Shown here one piece after another: positions 9,601 to 18,019 of a stretch of 64,000 nucleotides of DNA; positions within the stretch are counted from its first letter, which is position 1, and every line of letters begins with the position of its first letter. Both the position numbers and the translations under genes were made by a program. Location of the stretch: assembly GCA_035297145.1 (NCBI GenBank), contig DATGZN010000054.1, positions 182,734 through 246,733 of the forward strand, given 5' to 3'. The notes under the pieces were generated by a model, which saw only the letters and a list, made by a program, of their open reading frames with translations, ran no database searches and had not been told where the DNA came from. Source of the stretch: QHXW01 sp035297145. Lineage in GTDB: Bacteria > Acidobacteriota > Terriglobia > Bryobacterales > Bryobacteraceae.

Positions 9601-10105
9601 CCAGGCCCGTCTGATTGCTGACTCCCGGCGTCAGGGTGACAAGTTGAGAGAAATTGCGGCCATTCAGGATGATCTGGCTGATCTCCTTTCCGGTGATGAT
9701 GCCCGACATCTCGGAGGATTGCGTTTCCACCTGCGCCACCGCTTCGCCCGCCACGGTCACCTCCGTGGAGATCTCGCCGACTTGCAGTGTGGCGTCGACA
9801 CGTGCCTTCTGCCCGACGCGTAAAGTTACGCCGGCAGCCGCGAATTTTTTGAACCCACTGGCGGTGATCGTGATATCGTACGCGCCCGCGGGAAGTCCCG
9901 CCACCAGGAAATCGCCGTCCGAGTTAGTGGTGACCTTTTGGATTCCACCTTGAGCCTGGCTGGTGATGTTGACCTCAGCCCCAGGAACCACCGCGCCCGT
10001 GTTGTCTCTGACGGTCCCCGTAATCGATCCCGTTTCCTGTCCATGCATTCCGACCGCTGCAAACATCAAAAGCAGCAATCTGGCCCTGTATTGGAAGCTT
10101 TTCAT
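6638..10105 (-). CDS. TonB-dependent receptor with carboxypeptidase-regulatory-like N-terminus (Oar-like)
   Basis: This 1155-residue outer-membrane protein begins with a signal peptide (MKSFQYRARLLLLMFAAVGMHGQ), followed by a CarboxypepD_reg-like beta-sandwich (GSITGTVRDNTGAVVPGAEV...GLPAGAYDITITASGF). Then come a plug domain with LNGRNFSQLVTLTPGV and a long beta-barrel ending in an aromatic residue (LGMKFLF). Large families of such Oar-like receptors typify Acidobacteriota and are thought to import glycans or other bulky ligands. The ATG at 10105 has AGGAGA ten bases upstream and is preferred to the longer frame. No dedicated substrate enzyme sits directly beside it. Confidence 0.9.
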   Translation of the reverse strand: MKSFQYRARLLLLMFAAVGMHGQETGSITGTVRDNTGAVVPGAEVNITSQAQGGIQKVTTNSDGDFLVAGLPAGAYDITITASGFKKFAAAGVTLRVGQKARVDATLQVGEISTEVTVAGEAVAQVETQSSEMSGIITGKEISQIILNGRNFSQLVTLTPGVSNQTGLDEGTVGIMGNVGMSMNGGRTEYNNWEMDGGDNMDNGSNNGLNVYPNVDAIAEVKVLTSNYGAQYGRNASGTVETVTKSGGKEFHGDLFEFVRNNDFNARGFFQSTVPEYKKNDFGFTLGGPLYIPHFYNTKKEKTFFFWSEDWRREIIPGQTFNIQVPTAAERGGNFSDVCPAVGSAVNKSGFPDCPVNQKTGSYFPNNMVPVDPNAAAILTLMPQANGPNNYFNAAPAQPTHWREELVRVDHNFSDRVRIFGHYIHDSWNTITPTPLWGNGADYPTITTNFVGPGVSDVFGMTANISPTLLNEFTFSYTTDHIYLDAVGPTQRPSSMTMTGLYNNGFGGLLPAVSGSGGINYDTGGFKMDTGYFPWNNANPTYTYKDQLTKIMGGHNLYFGAYLVLAEKNEQNSPYVQGILNFSNTSPVSTGNSFADFLNGDIQSYTQANLKTKYYNRYKIVEPYFQDDWHITRRLTLNMGMRLSLFGTYREIQHQAYNFDPTAYQSSAAPQIDITGSVTGQAGAIIPNSGNPYTGLVHCGVNGVPAGCAIGHLFNPAPRAGFAFDPFGDGKSSIRGGYGVFFEHTNGNEGNTESLEGSPPLVLTGTQYDIVGYNNIGGGGVAFPLNVNAIPTKERWPYVQQWNLSLQREVSKGTIVTVAYVGSKGTHLSLQSDINQLYPISASQNPYRPGQAMTQADCSSGTVNGVAPTGAAAIQFGTACGNSPAPYLQYRGFGTITGLFPQANSNYNSAQVAVHRHVGALSFDLAYTWSHSLDDSSDRYDGTFVNSYNLKQTYASSNFDQRQILNIGYVYDLPFFTKTGMSHKLLGGWQISGLTTFQKGTPFSVSDGLFNAGVGNGTGTGSYLDITGNPNAVTQQNVPGVIGPLLFNPAAFAAPQGLTFGTAQRNALNIPQRTQFDLGLFKYFHIRESKSFEFRAEGFNIFNHTQWNGVNGGTSCFGGSGFSAGDASCLANINFLRPSGAHNPRILQLGMKFLF

Positions 10106-10290
10106 TTGTTGGGCTCTCCTTAGATTTGGGGATTGTATCACTAGATTGGGGGGATTCTATCACGAGTTCCAGCAGGATGGTCTACCCTCTCGCGACAGTA
10201 CGAGGACCGCCCTAACCAAGCCTGATACCACGCACTATCGGACGGGAACGTTCAGGGTAAACTGGCCAAGTGGCGTACCTCGGGATTCGC

Positions 10291-11436
10291 ATGATCCAGA
10301 TGTGGGCGCTAGCTTGGATCGGGCTGGCTGCGGCGTCAGGTGACGTCCAGGAAAGCTACCGGCGAGGTGAGCAGGCTTTGGCGAAAGGTGATCTGACCGA
10401 GGCCGCGGCATCGTTTCAGCAGGTGCTGGCGTTGCAGGCGAATGATCCGGGAGCACACGCGAACCTGGGCGTCATTTATATGCGGCGCAAGCAGTGGAAG
10501 AGTGCGCTCGTGGAGCTACGGATGGCGGAGAGGCTGGCGCCAACGGTGGCGGGCGTTCGCCTCAATATTGGGCTGGTCTATTACCGGCAGAGTGAATTTG
10601 CCGCGGCCACGCCGCTGTTCGAATCGGTCGTGCGGGACATGCCTGGCTCGACGCAGGCGAGTTATCTGCTTGGGCTTTGCTATCTGTTCCAGGAACGGCA
10701 CGCCGATGCAGTTCGTGTTCTCGAGCCCTTGTGGGACCAGGAAGCAGGGAAATTCCCATACCTATATGTGTTGGCGGTTGCAGCCGGCAACGCGGGCCAG
10801 GCCGATCTGGAGGAGCGCGCGCTCAAGCGTATGTTGGAAATCGGCAACGATTCCACCGAATATCACATGGTGATCGGTAAGGCTTGTCTGCAGCGGGCGG
10901 ACAATGATCGCGCGATTTTGGAACTGGAACGCGCCGGCGCGATGGATGGGAAACGTCCGTTGGTGCACTATTTCCTCGGCGTGGCCTACCGGCGGCACCA
11001 CGACTTAGAGCGGGCCAAGCAGGAATTCCAGAAAGACGTGGCATTGGAACCACAGGTGGCCTTTAACTACGATCAATTGGGTGCGGTCTCATGGGAACTT
11101 GGCCAGTACGACGAAGCCTATCGGTACTACCGCGAGGCGTTGCGTCTCGACTCGCACCTGGCGAGTTCCGCCTTCGGATTGGCGCGTTTCTACCGGCAGC
11201 GGGAAAAATATCCTCAAGCGCTCGCCGCACTCGACACCGCCGGAACACTCGATCCCACGAGCGCCAGCGTTCACTACATGAGAGGGCAGATTCTTGTCCG
11301 CGTGGGCCGCAAGGAAGAGGGCCGCAAAGAATTGGCCATTGCTGCGCGCATGCTGCGAGCTGCAACTGACCGGCTTGAGCGCGAAGTAAGTGGCGCGAGC
11401 TTCCTCGATCCCCAGCTGGCAATGGAGCCGAACTAG
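10291..11436 (+). CDS. Exported TPR-repeat protein
   Basis: The 381-residue protein starts with a short hydrophobic leader (MIQMWALAWIGLAAASG) followed by about nine tetratricopeptide repeats, for example ALAKGDLTEAAASFQQVLAL and PGAHANLGVIYMRRKQWKSA. TPR arrays are protein-interaction scaffolds; no catalytic domain is attached. A GTG at 10270 would add seven residues, but the ATG at 10291 places the leader properly. It is divergent from the TonB-dependent receptor, which is a recurrent pairing in this phylum, though a functional link is only inferred. Confidence 0.8.
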   Translation: MIQMWALAWIGLAAASGDVQESYRRGEQALAKGDLTEAAASFQQVLALQANDPGAHANLGVIYMRRKQWKSALVELRMAERLAPTVAGVRLNIGLVYYRQSEFAAATPLFESVVRDMPGSTQASYLLGLCYLFQERHADAVRVLEPLWDQEAGKFPYLYVLAVAAGNAGQADLEERALKRMLEIGNDSTEYHMVIGKACLQRADNDRAILELERAGAMDGKRPLVHYFLGVAYRRHHDLERAKQEFQKDVALEPQVAFNYDQLGAVSWELGQYDEAYRYYREALRLDSHLASSAFGLARFYRQREKYPQALAALDTAGTLDPTSASVHYMRGQILVRVGRKEEGRKELAIAARMLRAATDRLEREVSGASFLDPQLAMEPN

Positions 11437-11460
11437 CCCGCATCGGCTCCATCGATCCCG

Positions 11461-11514
11461 GGCCGTGTATTACAAGGCAGTCTGGCGGCAAGGCACGGTC
11501 GAACGGCCCTTGTG
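11461..11514 (+). pseudogene. Relic 3' end of a second BTRD1-repeat gene
   Basis: These 54 bases translate to AVYYKAVWRQGTVERPL and a stop. They are almost identical in DNA and protein to the last 18 codons of the BTRD1 gene ending at 6555 (AVYYNAVWRQGTVDRPL). No matching upstream coding sequence remains: the TPR gene ends only 24 bases earlier. It therefore looks like the stump of a duplicated copy removed by deletion. Confidence 0.75.
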
Positions 11515-11627
11515 ACGGCTCCGCCGCGTGAACGTCAGCGGAGATGAAACGTCGATTCGCTTAAGGTAGGATGGATGACCTGAAAGCGCAAACTTTGGCG
11601 AGCGTCATGCGCTGAGTGTGAACTGAA

Positions 11628-13664
11628 ATGGGCCGGAAAAAGCCCTGCGGGGCGCCACGAATTGTTCCCACCCTGCTCTTTGCCTCCGCTTGTGTGTGCA
11701 TTGTCGCGTTGGCGGCGCAGACGAAATTTAGCTGGGTTTCCACGCTGTCCGATGTGCTGCTCCCGCGCACGGTCTATGCTCAAGGGCCCTCGCAGAAGTT
11801 CCACGTCAAGATCATGCCGCTCGGTGATTCCATCACCTTCGGCACTCCCGATCCCAGCTACGGGGGCTACCGGCACTTGCTCGGGACGCTACTGAAAAAC
11901 GATGCCTACAACGTTGAATTCGTCGGGTCCGGGCAGAGTGGCGACGGCGTCATCCCGTCTTCAAACAACGAGGGACACGCGGGTTGGACCATCCCGGAGA
12001 TCAAAAAAGGCATTGATTCAAAAGGCTGGCTTGAGACCTACCAACCTGACATCGTTCTGCTCCACATTGGCACGAATGATCTTCGCCCTCGCGTGGGGGC
12101 TGAGGCATCGGCACCCGACAATCTCTCGACTCTTCTCGATGATATTCTCGCGCGTCTGCCGCGGGCGCACGTCATCGTGGCACAGATCATTCCTTTTCGG
12201 CGTAGCTCCGACCAAGGCCATGAGTCCTATAATGCCGCGATACCTGGCATCGTCGCATCCAAGGGCCCGCGGGTCTCCAGGGTCGACATGCACAATATCC
12301 TCTCCCCAAGCGATTACGCAGACGGCTTTCATCCCAATGCCGGCGGTTACGATAAGATGGCGCGTGCCTGGGAACGTGCCCTACGTGCCGTGATTCCCGG
12401 TTTCGCGCAGCGTGACGCAACGCCGGCCCCGCCAGAGGCTTCGGCAGTTGCGGCCGTTCCGGAGGTGAAACCGGTTCAGGATTCGACGAGACGGATCTCG
12501 CCCCGTCAGCCGCGGGGAATTTATGGCGTTGTTCTGGCCCATCGTCCCTACGTCGCCACCATTGACAATCCCGCGATTTCGGGACTGTATCTATACTTCC
12601 AGTGGGCTGCCTTGGAGCCCAAGAAAGGGCAATTCGATTTCAGTGCCCTGGAAGAAGCCTTTCAGATCGCAGACTCGAAGCGCAAGACTATTCAGATCGC
12701 TCTGCTTCCCGGCTTTTGGACACCAGAATGGCTCCTGGATGAACTCCCGTCCTGCGATGGCTGGTTGGCTTCAGGCGGGAAGACGGGTCCGACGCCACCC
12801 AAGTGCGGAAAGGCCACCTTCGGGCTTCCCGAGGGTCTCGCGCTGAAGGGCCAGACGCATGAGCTGCCGTTGCCATGGAACCCCGTGTACAAGAGGTACT
12901 GGCACGCGCTTCTACTCGAGTTTGCCAGAAGGTTCGGGCAACGCGAGGCCTTTGTGTCCATCGCAGTCGCGGGTCCCACGTCGCAATCCGAAGAAATCAT
13001 GATGCCTCGCAACGGACCGGGCGAAACGGAGAAGTGGGCGCGACTCCTGGAAGCGTCTTACCGCGATCCGTCGTACCATCGGTCGAACAAGGCTTTTGTC
13101 GAGGAGTGGAAGGCGGCGATCGACGATTACGGAAGAATCTTCAGCAACGTCACTCTCACGCTGACGCGTGCGTGGGGTCTTCCCTTCAATCCAACTCGGC
13201 GTGGGGGGGCGGAGGCTTCAACGTTGGAGATCGCAGCCTATTTTGCGAGCAAGCGGGCGGGGCCAAACGCACTGGCAACGCAGAATAACGGGGTAATGGC
13301 GGCTCACCCCCAGACTATGAGGGAGGTTAAAGACATGTCGGCGGACACGACACTCCATCCACGCATCCTCGCCGGAGGAGAGTTTTCCACCGCATTTGCG
13401 CGAGACCCTGCACGCGAAGGATGCCTAAGTGACAAAAAGTCTTCGCCCGGCTGCCAGAGCATTACTCCCGAGCAGGCGCTCGTCAACGTGCTGGGAGTCT
13501 TTTTCGCTGGCACGCCCTACGGACATTTCTATGGCTTACGGGATGGCCCGGCTCCCGTCCAATACCTGCAAATCTATCAGGAGGACATTCAGTACGCCAA
13601 CGACCACCCGCCGGTTCAGGCTAAGCTCCTTGAGGCCAGCCAGCGGTTCTTGTCTTCGCACTGA
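11628..13664 (+). CDS. Secreted SGNH-hydrolase/glycoside-hydrolase-like fusion
   Basis: The 678-residue protein has an export signal in its first ~52 residues (cleavage likely after VYAQ). The first catalytic unit is an SGNH/GDSL esterase like CE3 acetylxylan esterases: G66-D67-S68-I-T, the GTND block near residue 148 and D232-G-F-H235 supply the Ser, Asn and Asp-His signature. After a Pro/Ala-rich linker (~255–290) follows a ~390-residue region with FQWAALEPKKGQFDF and IQIALLPGFWTPEWL, typical of TIM-barrel glycosidases related to GH42/GH5. Removal of acyl groups plus glycan cleavage is the inferred role. No clear ribosome-binding site precedes the ATG. Confidence 0.72.
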   Translation: MGRKKPCGAPRIVPTLLFASACVCIVALAAQTKFSWVSTLSDVLLPRTVYAQGPSQKFHVKIMPLGDSITFGTPDPSYGGYRHLLGTLLKNDAYNVEFVGSGQSGDGVIPSSNNEGHAGWTIPEIKKGIDSKGWLETYQPDIVLLHIGTNDLRPRVGAEASAPDNLSTLLDDILARLPRAHVIVAQIIPFRRSSDQGHESYNAAIPGIVASKGPRVSRVDMHNILSPSDYADGFHPNAGGYDKMARAWERALRAVIPGFAQRDATPAPPEASAVAAVPEVKPVQDSTRRISPRQPRGIYGVVLAHRPYVATIDNPAISGLYLYFQWAALEPKKGQFDFSALEEAFQIADSKRKTIQIALLPGFWTPEWLLDELPSCDGWLASGGKTGPTPPKCGKATFGLPEGLALKGQTHELPLPWNPVYKRYWHALLLEFARRFGQREAFVSIAVAGPTSQSEEIMMPRNGPGETEKWARLLEASYRDPSYHRSNKAFVEEWKAAIDDYGRIFSNVTLTLTRAWGLPFNPTRRGGAEASTLEIAAYFASKRAGPNALATQNNGVMAAHPQTMREVKDMSADTTLHPRILAGGEFSTAFARDPAREGCLSDKKSSPGCQSITPEQALVNVLGVFFAGTPYGHFYGLRDGPAPVQYLQIYQEDIQYANDHPPVQAKLLEASQRFLSSH

Positions 13665-13860
13665 ACGCCGTGGTAGTCTCGCGCACAGGCCCGCACGAGG
13701 ACGGTCCGCAGTGTGAATTTTGGTGTAAGCGACTGCAAGGCACGGAACGCTCCCGAACGGCTAGGGTGCGGAGCGATTCATGAAAATGGGAGACGGTCGT
13801 TTGAGACAAGGCTCTTCCGGGGCGATGCTGATTGAGTCAAACGGAGTAGAAAAGACTTAC
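13665..13860. other. Intergenic region between convergent genes
   Basis: About 200 bases between the 3' ends of the esterase fusion and the EtfD-like gene. No gene or convincing intrinsic terminator is visible. Confidence 0.35.
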
Positions 13861-15729
13861 CTAACTTACCGGTTTCGCTTCTCGCCCTACCTGAACCGGC
13901 AGCGCGGCCGCTGCGATCTGCGCGATGTCGAGCAGCTTGGGTGGATTGGCGCTCGCGGTTGCGAGTGCATCGCGGAACATGGTGTTGCAGAACGGGCAGG
14001 CTACCCCCACCACGCCCGCGCCGGTAGCGACCAGTTGCTCGGCGCGCTCTACGCTCACGCGCTTGCCGTGCTCTTCTCCGAGAAACGCCAGGCCTCCGCC
14101 TGCGCCGCAACAGAACGAACGTTCACGCGAGCGCTCGGGATTCACCACTTTTCCGAAAGCGGAGATCACGTCGCGGGGTTCGTCGTACACGTTTCGATAG
14201 CGTCCCAGATAGCAGGGATCGTGATACGCGATTGTCTCGCCGTGCGCGCCGTTTTTCGGCAGCCCGGGAAGATGCCGCGCCAGGAACTCGCTGTGGTGCT
14301 CGATGGGCGGGGCTTCGCCGTATTCCTTCCAATCGGTACTGATGGTTCGCACACAATGCGGGCAGATGGAAATGAGTTTCTTGACCTTGCTTTGGGCCAG
14401 CATCTCGAGATTTTTTTGCGCCAGCTCGCCGAATGCCAGGTCGTTTCCCATGCGGCGCGCGGGATCGCCTGTGCAGCGCTCCTTCTTCAGCACGCCGAAC
14501 GTGATTCTCAGGTGGCGCATAATCTGAGCGAGTGCGGTTACAGTTTCGCGCCCGCCCGGATCATATGCTCCCATGCAGCCCAACCACAGGCAGTATTCCT
14601 GCGTGCCATCGAAGATCGGAAATTCCTGCTTCTGGATAAACTTGTCGCGCTCGCTCGCGGAGAAGCCGAGGGCGTTTCCATTGCGTTCCAAATTTAGGAA
14701 CAACTTGGTGCCATAATCGTCTTCCCACTTGCCGGTATTGACTGCGCTGCGGCGCAGGCCCACGATCATGGGTAGGTGCTGCACACCCACCGGACACTGG
14801 AATTCGCAGGACCCGCAGGTGGTGCACTGGAACACCGCCTCTTGCGCCAGATGTTTGCCGATAAGCGGTTCTTCGGCGCCCGCGCCGAACTCGTTCAGAT
14901 AGTGGCGCAGCCCGAGAGCGATTTCTTTGGGATTGAGCGCCTTGTCGGTGAGATTGGCGGGACAGTGCTCCGTACAGCGGCCACATTCCACGCACGAGTA
15001 CGCCTGGAGCGCGATGAGCTTGGTGATGTCCTTGCCAGTATCGAGCCCGAAATCGTCATCGCCCACAAGCGGTGGGATCTTGCTGAACTGGTCGCGCTTG
15101 AGAAATACGGTTACTGGACTGAGCACCAGGTGCAAATGCTTGGTATGCGGAATCAGCGGCAGGAAGATGAGGATCGCGAGTGTGTGGGTCCACCAGACGA
15201 CTTTACTTTCCTCCAAGCCTGAGGCGAAAGTCGAGAGGTGGGTCAGCATCAAGAGGAAAATGAGGAACGCGATGAAGCCCGACTCGTACGAGACTTTGCC
15301 CAGCCAGCGCGGCCTGACGGCGAATCTCCGGAAGGCGAGGCCTGCGATGCCGATGGCGACGCCGATCGCGAAGAGCGCGGCGAAGCCGAAATAGAACCGG
15401 CCGGGCCAGGTGCTGCGGCTGAGAAATCCGAGGTTGACGCCTTCAGCGAAGTGGTTGAGGCTTACCAAAGCAAACGCGCAGAACCCCCAAAACACCAGCG
15501 CGTGCGCAATTCCAGGGAGCGGTCGCTGCCGGATCACCTGGCCTTGCAGCACAACTTCCCAAAGGAAATCGCGCAAACGGCGGACGACGGGTCGAATCGT
15601 GAAGTCCGCGTCGCTCTTTGAGGCGTTGATGGTCTTCCATACCTTACCGAACCGATCCCAAAAAAGAGAGAGGGAAACGATCACCAGGAGCGCAAGAAGG
15701 CCTTGTTCGGGAAGAGAGAAATGAATCAT
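13861..15729 (-). CDS. Membrane Fe-S oxidoreductase, EtfD-like ETF:quinone oxidoreductase
   Basis: The 622-residue protein has about five N-terminal membrane helices (to ~residue 220). It then carries two [4Fe-4S] motifs, CVECGRCTEHCP and CTTCGSCEFQCP, and two C-terminal CCG domains (CLWLGCMGAYD..CPHC and HDPCYLGRY..CCGAGGG..CPFC). This is the layout of EtfD and related heterodisulfide-reductase-like proteins that pass electrons from electron-transfer flavoprotein to menaquinone. It would connect the acyl-CoA dehydrogenase of the fad cluster at 25.5 kb to respiration; that link is inferred. The ATG at 15729 lies seven bases after the stop of a small upstream gene. Confidence 0.8.
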   Translation of the reverse strand: MIHFSLPEQGLLALLVIVSLSLFWDRFGKVWKTINASKSDADFTIRPVVRRLRDFLWEVVLQGQVIRQRPLPGIAHALVFWGFCAFALVSLNHFAEGVNLGFLSRSTWPGRFYFGFAALFAIGVAIGIAGLAFRRFAVRPRWLGKVSYESGFIAFLIFLLMLTHLSTFASGLEESKVVWWTHTLAILIFLPLIPHTKHLHLVLSPVTVFLKRDQFSKIPPLVGDDDFGLDTGKDITKLIALQAYSCVECGRCTEHCPANLTDKALNPKEIALGLRHYLNEFGAGAEEPLIGKHLAQEAVFQCTTCGSCEFQCPVGVQHLPMIVGLRRSAVNTGKWEDDYGTKLFLNLERNGNALGFSASERDKFIQKQEFPIFDGTQEYCLWLGCMGAYDPGGRETVTALAQIMRHLRITFGVLKKERCTGDPARRMGNDLAFGELAQKNLEMLAQSKVKKLISICPHCVRTISTDWKEYGEAPPIEHHSEFLARHLPGLPKNGAHGETIAYHDPCYLGRYRNVYDEPRDVISAFGKVVNPERSRERSFCCGAGGGLAFLGEEHGKRVSVERAEQLVATGAGVVGVACPFCNTMFRDALATASANPPKLLDIAQIAAAALPVQVGREAKPVS

Positions 15730-15736
15730 ACGGCAG

Positions 15737-15940
15737 TCAGAGACAGCTACGATGACTGCGCAGAGCCTCTTCCTCACTCATCCAGTTCTCGTTGACCGGA
15801 TTATCCGGGCAACTGGCGCGCTGCCAGAGCTGGAACGCTAAGAGATCGAGGTCCTGCTCGTCAAGCTTCGGGGGAGGATCGTCCTCCCACTGGGTGACCT
15901 CCTCCAATTCAGTAGCTATTACCCGCGCGACTGCTGCCAT
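15737..15940 (-). CDS. Small acidic hypothetical protein in the EtfD operon
   Basis: A 67-residue protein with an ATG at 15940 and GGAGG seven bases upstream. It contains DLDLLAFQLWQRASCPDNPVNE, loosely like DUF2934 (a short helix with LW and a Cys/Pro turn), and ends with NENWMSEEEALRS and a Cys. The same N-E-x-W-x-x-x-E-x-x-L-R-S string occurs in the gene just upstream, suggesting a shared fold or partner. Its start overlaps that gene by 22 bases and its stop is seven bases before the EtfD-like start, so the three are very probably co-transcribed. Function unknown. Confidence 0.65.
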   Translation of the reverse strand: MAAVARVIATELEEVTQWEDDPPPKLDEQDLDLLAFQLWQRASCPDNPVNENWMSEEEALRSHRSCL

Positions 15941-16137
15941 GATGTGCCTCCTTCGCACTGCAACCCGTCAAACAACTGGCTGTAAACGAGGCCCCACGCG
16001 TTGGCGCAGGTGCCGACCGCGTAACTTCGCAACGTCTCCTCATCGGTTACCCAATCTTCATTGGTTGCGCCTTCGGGGTAATCGGAGAGAACGACCACTG
16101 CTAGTTCGCTGGCCACTGGCAATGCGAGTACTGGCAT
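15919..16137 (-). CDS. Small hypothetical protein, first gene of the EtfD operon
   Basis: A 72-residue protein from the ATG at 16137 with GGAGG six bases upstream. It has a mildly hydrophobic N-terminus (MPVLALPVASELAVVVL), then NEDWVTDEETLRSYAVGTC, and two further Cys/Trp positions. It shares the N-E-x-W…LRS motif with the downstream small protein. The N-terminus is too acidic and short for a confident signal peptide. The family is unknown to me; the good start site, overlap and shared motif argue that it is real. Confidence 0.6.
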   Translation of the reverse strand: MPVLALPVASELAVVVLSDYPEGATNEDWVTDEETLRSYAVGTCANAWGLVYSQLFDGLQCEGGTSWQQSRG

Positions 16138-16293
16138 GGCATGCCTCCAAACCTGGTTTGAGTTGGTTGTAGCAGTTCTTTGCCGCAAGTCGGGAGCCAA
16201 CTGGCGAAGCGATGGTAGTTGCGTTTATTTGAGACTTTCTGGTGCGAAATACCACTGCTATCGAATGCGCGATTTGGCGCTACTGCGCGCCTT

Positions 16294-17922
16294 TCACCAC
16301 ACACACTCCTCCGCCGGGGGTATGAAAGTCATGGCCCGTTCGGTGAGCGCGCAGATCGTAAGACTCGGATTTACACCCAGGTTGGCAGCGAGCACGGAGC
16401 CATCGCACACATACGCGTTCTTGTAGCCGAACAGGCGGTTACGAGAGTCCACAACTCCTTGATCTGGCGAGGCCGCCATGGGGCAACCACCCAAAATGTG
16501 TGCGGTACCTGGAACATCGAAAAGGATTTCCGTGACCATGCTCATGGCGGTGCCACCCATCATCGCCGCGGCTTTTCGCGCAAATTCATTGGCCTGAGGG
16601 ATGAACGTAGGGACTTTCTTGCCGCGGCTCACCAGCGTCTTGCGGAACGGCCAGAACCATAGTCGGCCCAGGCGCATATCGATGTGGCCGTCGAGCGTCT
16701 GCATGCACAGTAGAATCAACGACTCGCGCGCCCACCCGAAGGGGTGCAGACATCGTGTGGTTTTAATGGGATGGCGCAGCATGCCCAACACTAGAGTCCT
16801 GAGCCAAAGGAAGATGCGGGTATGGCCGGGGCGTCCGCCGGTCAACAGAGTTGCCAGGAAACCCATGGCGTCCGAGCCATCGGGATAGCGAACCGCCTCA
16901 ATGTGCGTGTGTTCATCCAGATAGATACCCGAGCCGATGGCAATGCCCTTGGACAGATCCTCGCGGCTGCGGGGCACGCGCACACCGATCAAGGATTCGG
17001 CGTTGGTGCGGACGCGATTGCCGAGCTGATCGCTGATGGCGGGCAGCGAGCCTCTTTGTTTGAGGCGAAATAACAGATCCATACTACCGAGGGCGGATGC
17101 CGCGAACACTATTGCTCGACATGTGAAGTGACGGGGCCGCTTGCGGAGCCAGGACATCGATTTCACGGTGCGCACTTCGTAGCCCTCGCTGCCATCGGAT
17201 TTGCCGTTCAGCGGTTTGACGTCGACGACCTTGGTTTCGGCGAAGACTTGGGTGCCGTGCTTTTCAGCGAGATACAGGTAGTTTTTGTCGAGGCTGTTCT
17301 TAGCGTTATGGCGGCAGCCAATCATGCAGCCGCCGCAGGCGATGCAGGTGGCGCGCTCCGGGCCTTCGCCACCAAAGTAGGGATCGGGATAGGTTTTGCC
17401 TCCAGTTTCTCCCTCAGGCGGTTCGAATACAGCCACGTGAGTCTTGTAATAGGTTTCTCCTACCCCGGCTGAGTTAGCCACCAGCTTCAACAAGTGATCG
17501 GCCGGGCCGAGAATGCGGTTCTCAACCACGCCCAGCATGCGGATGGCGGTCTGATAGTGCGCCGGCATCTCGGTTTTCCAGGCAGCAAGTGCCGCCCAGG
17601 ACCCGTTATCCCAAATGGAGTCCCTCGGGACGAGCATGGTATTGGCGTACGTGATGGAGCCGCCGCCGACTGCGCAGCCGTGCATGATGACAACGTGGCG
17701 GAAGAGCTCTATGTTGAAGAAGCCGCGGAGCGCGAGGCCGGGGCGCCAGATCCAGCGCCAGATGTTCCAGTTGGTGGTGGGAAGGTTCTCGGGGGTCCAG
17801 CGGCGGCCCATTTCCATCACGGCTACGCGATAGCCTTTTTCAGTCAGGCGATGGGCGGTGATGCTGCCGCCGAATCCGGACCCGATGACGATGAAATCGA
17901 AGTCATAGCCTGCCGGATTCAT
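16294..17922 (-). CDS. GMC-family oxidoreductase, cholesterol-oxidase-like
   Basis: The 542-residue flavoprotein begins MNPAGYDFDFIVIGSGFGGS, the FAD-binding GxGxxG. It carries the family's HGCAVGGGSITYANTM loop and a C-terminal PGTAHILGGCPM followed by SVLAANLGVNPSLTICALTERAM, as in cholesterol oxidases and related GMC enzymes. A Cys-rich insert, CIACGGCMIGC, could bind a metal or Fe-S centre, an unusual but recurring feature of this subfamily. It would oxidise a sterol-like or other alcohol; the substrate is not determinable. It runs in the same direction as the EtfD operon, 156 bases upstream. Confidence 0.83.
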   Translation of the reverse strand: MNPAGYDFDFIVIGSGFGGSITAHRLTEKGYRVAVMEMGRRWTPENLPTTNWNIWRWIWRPGLALRGFFNIELFRHVVIMHGCAVGGGSITYANTMLVPRDSIWDNGSWAALAAWKTEMPAHYQTAIRMLGVVENRILGPADHLLKLVANSAGVGETYYKTHVAVFEPPEGETGGKTYPDPYFGGEGPERATCIACGGCMIGCRHNAKNSLDKNYLYLAEKHGTQVFAETKVVDVKPLNGKSDGSEGYEVRTVKSMSWLRKRPRHFTCRAIVFAASALGSMDLLFRLKQRGSLPAISDQLGNRVRTNAESLIGVRVPRSREDLSKGIAIGSGIYLDEHTHIEAVRYPDGSDAMGFLATLLTGGRPGHTRIFLWLRTLVLGMLRHPIKTTRCLHPFGWARESLILLCMQTLDGHIDMRLGRLWFWPFRKTLVSRGKKVPTFIPQANEFARKAAAMMGGTAMSMVTEILFDVPGTAHILGGCPMAASPDQGVVDSRNRLFGYKNAYVCDGSVLAANLGVNPSLTICALTERAMTFIPPAEECVW

Positions 17923-18019
17923 ACGCGAGAGTCCGAATTCATTATGCGTCAGAAGTGGAGACCGTGTGAGCGAAATTTTTTGGACTCAATCTTGCACGGG
18001 AGGGGCGGGGGAGTCCCTT

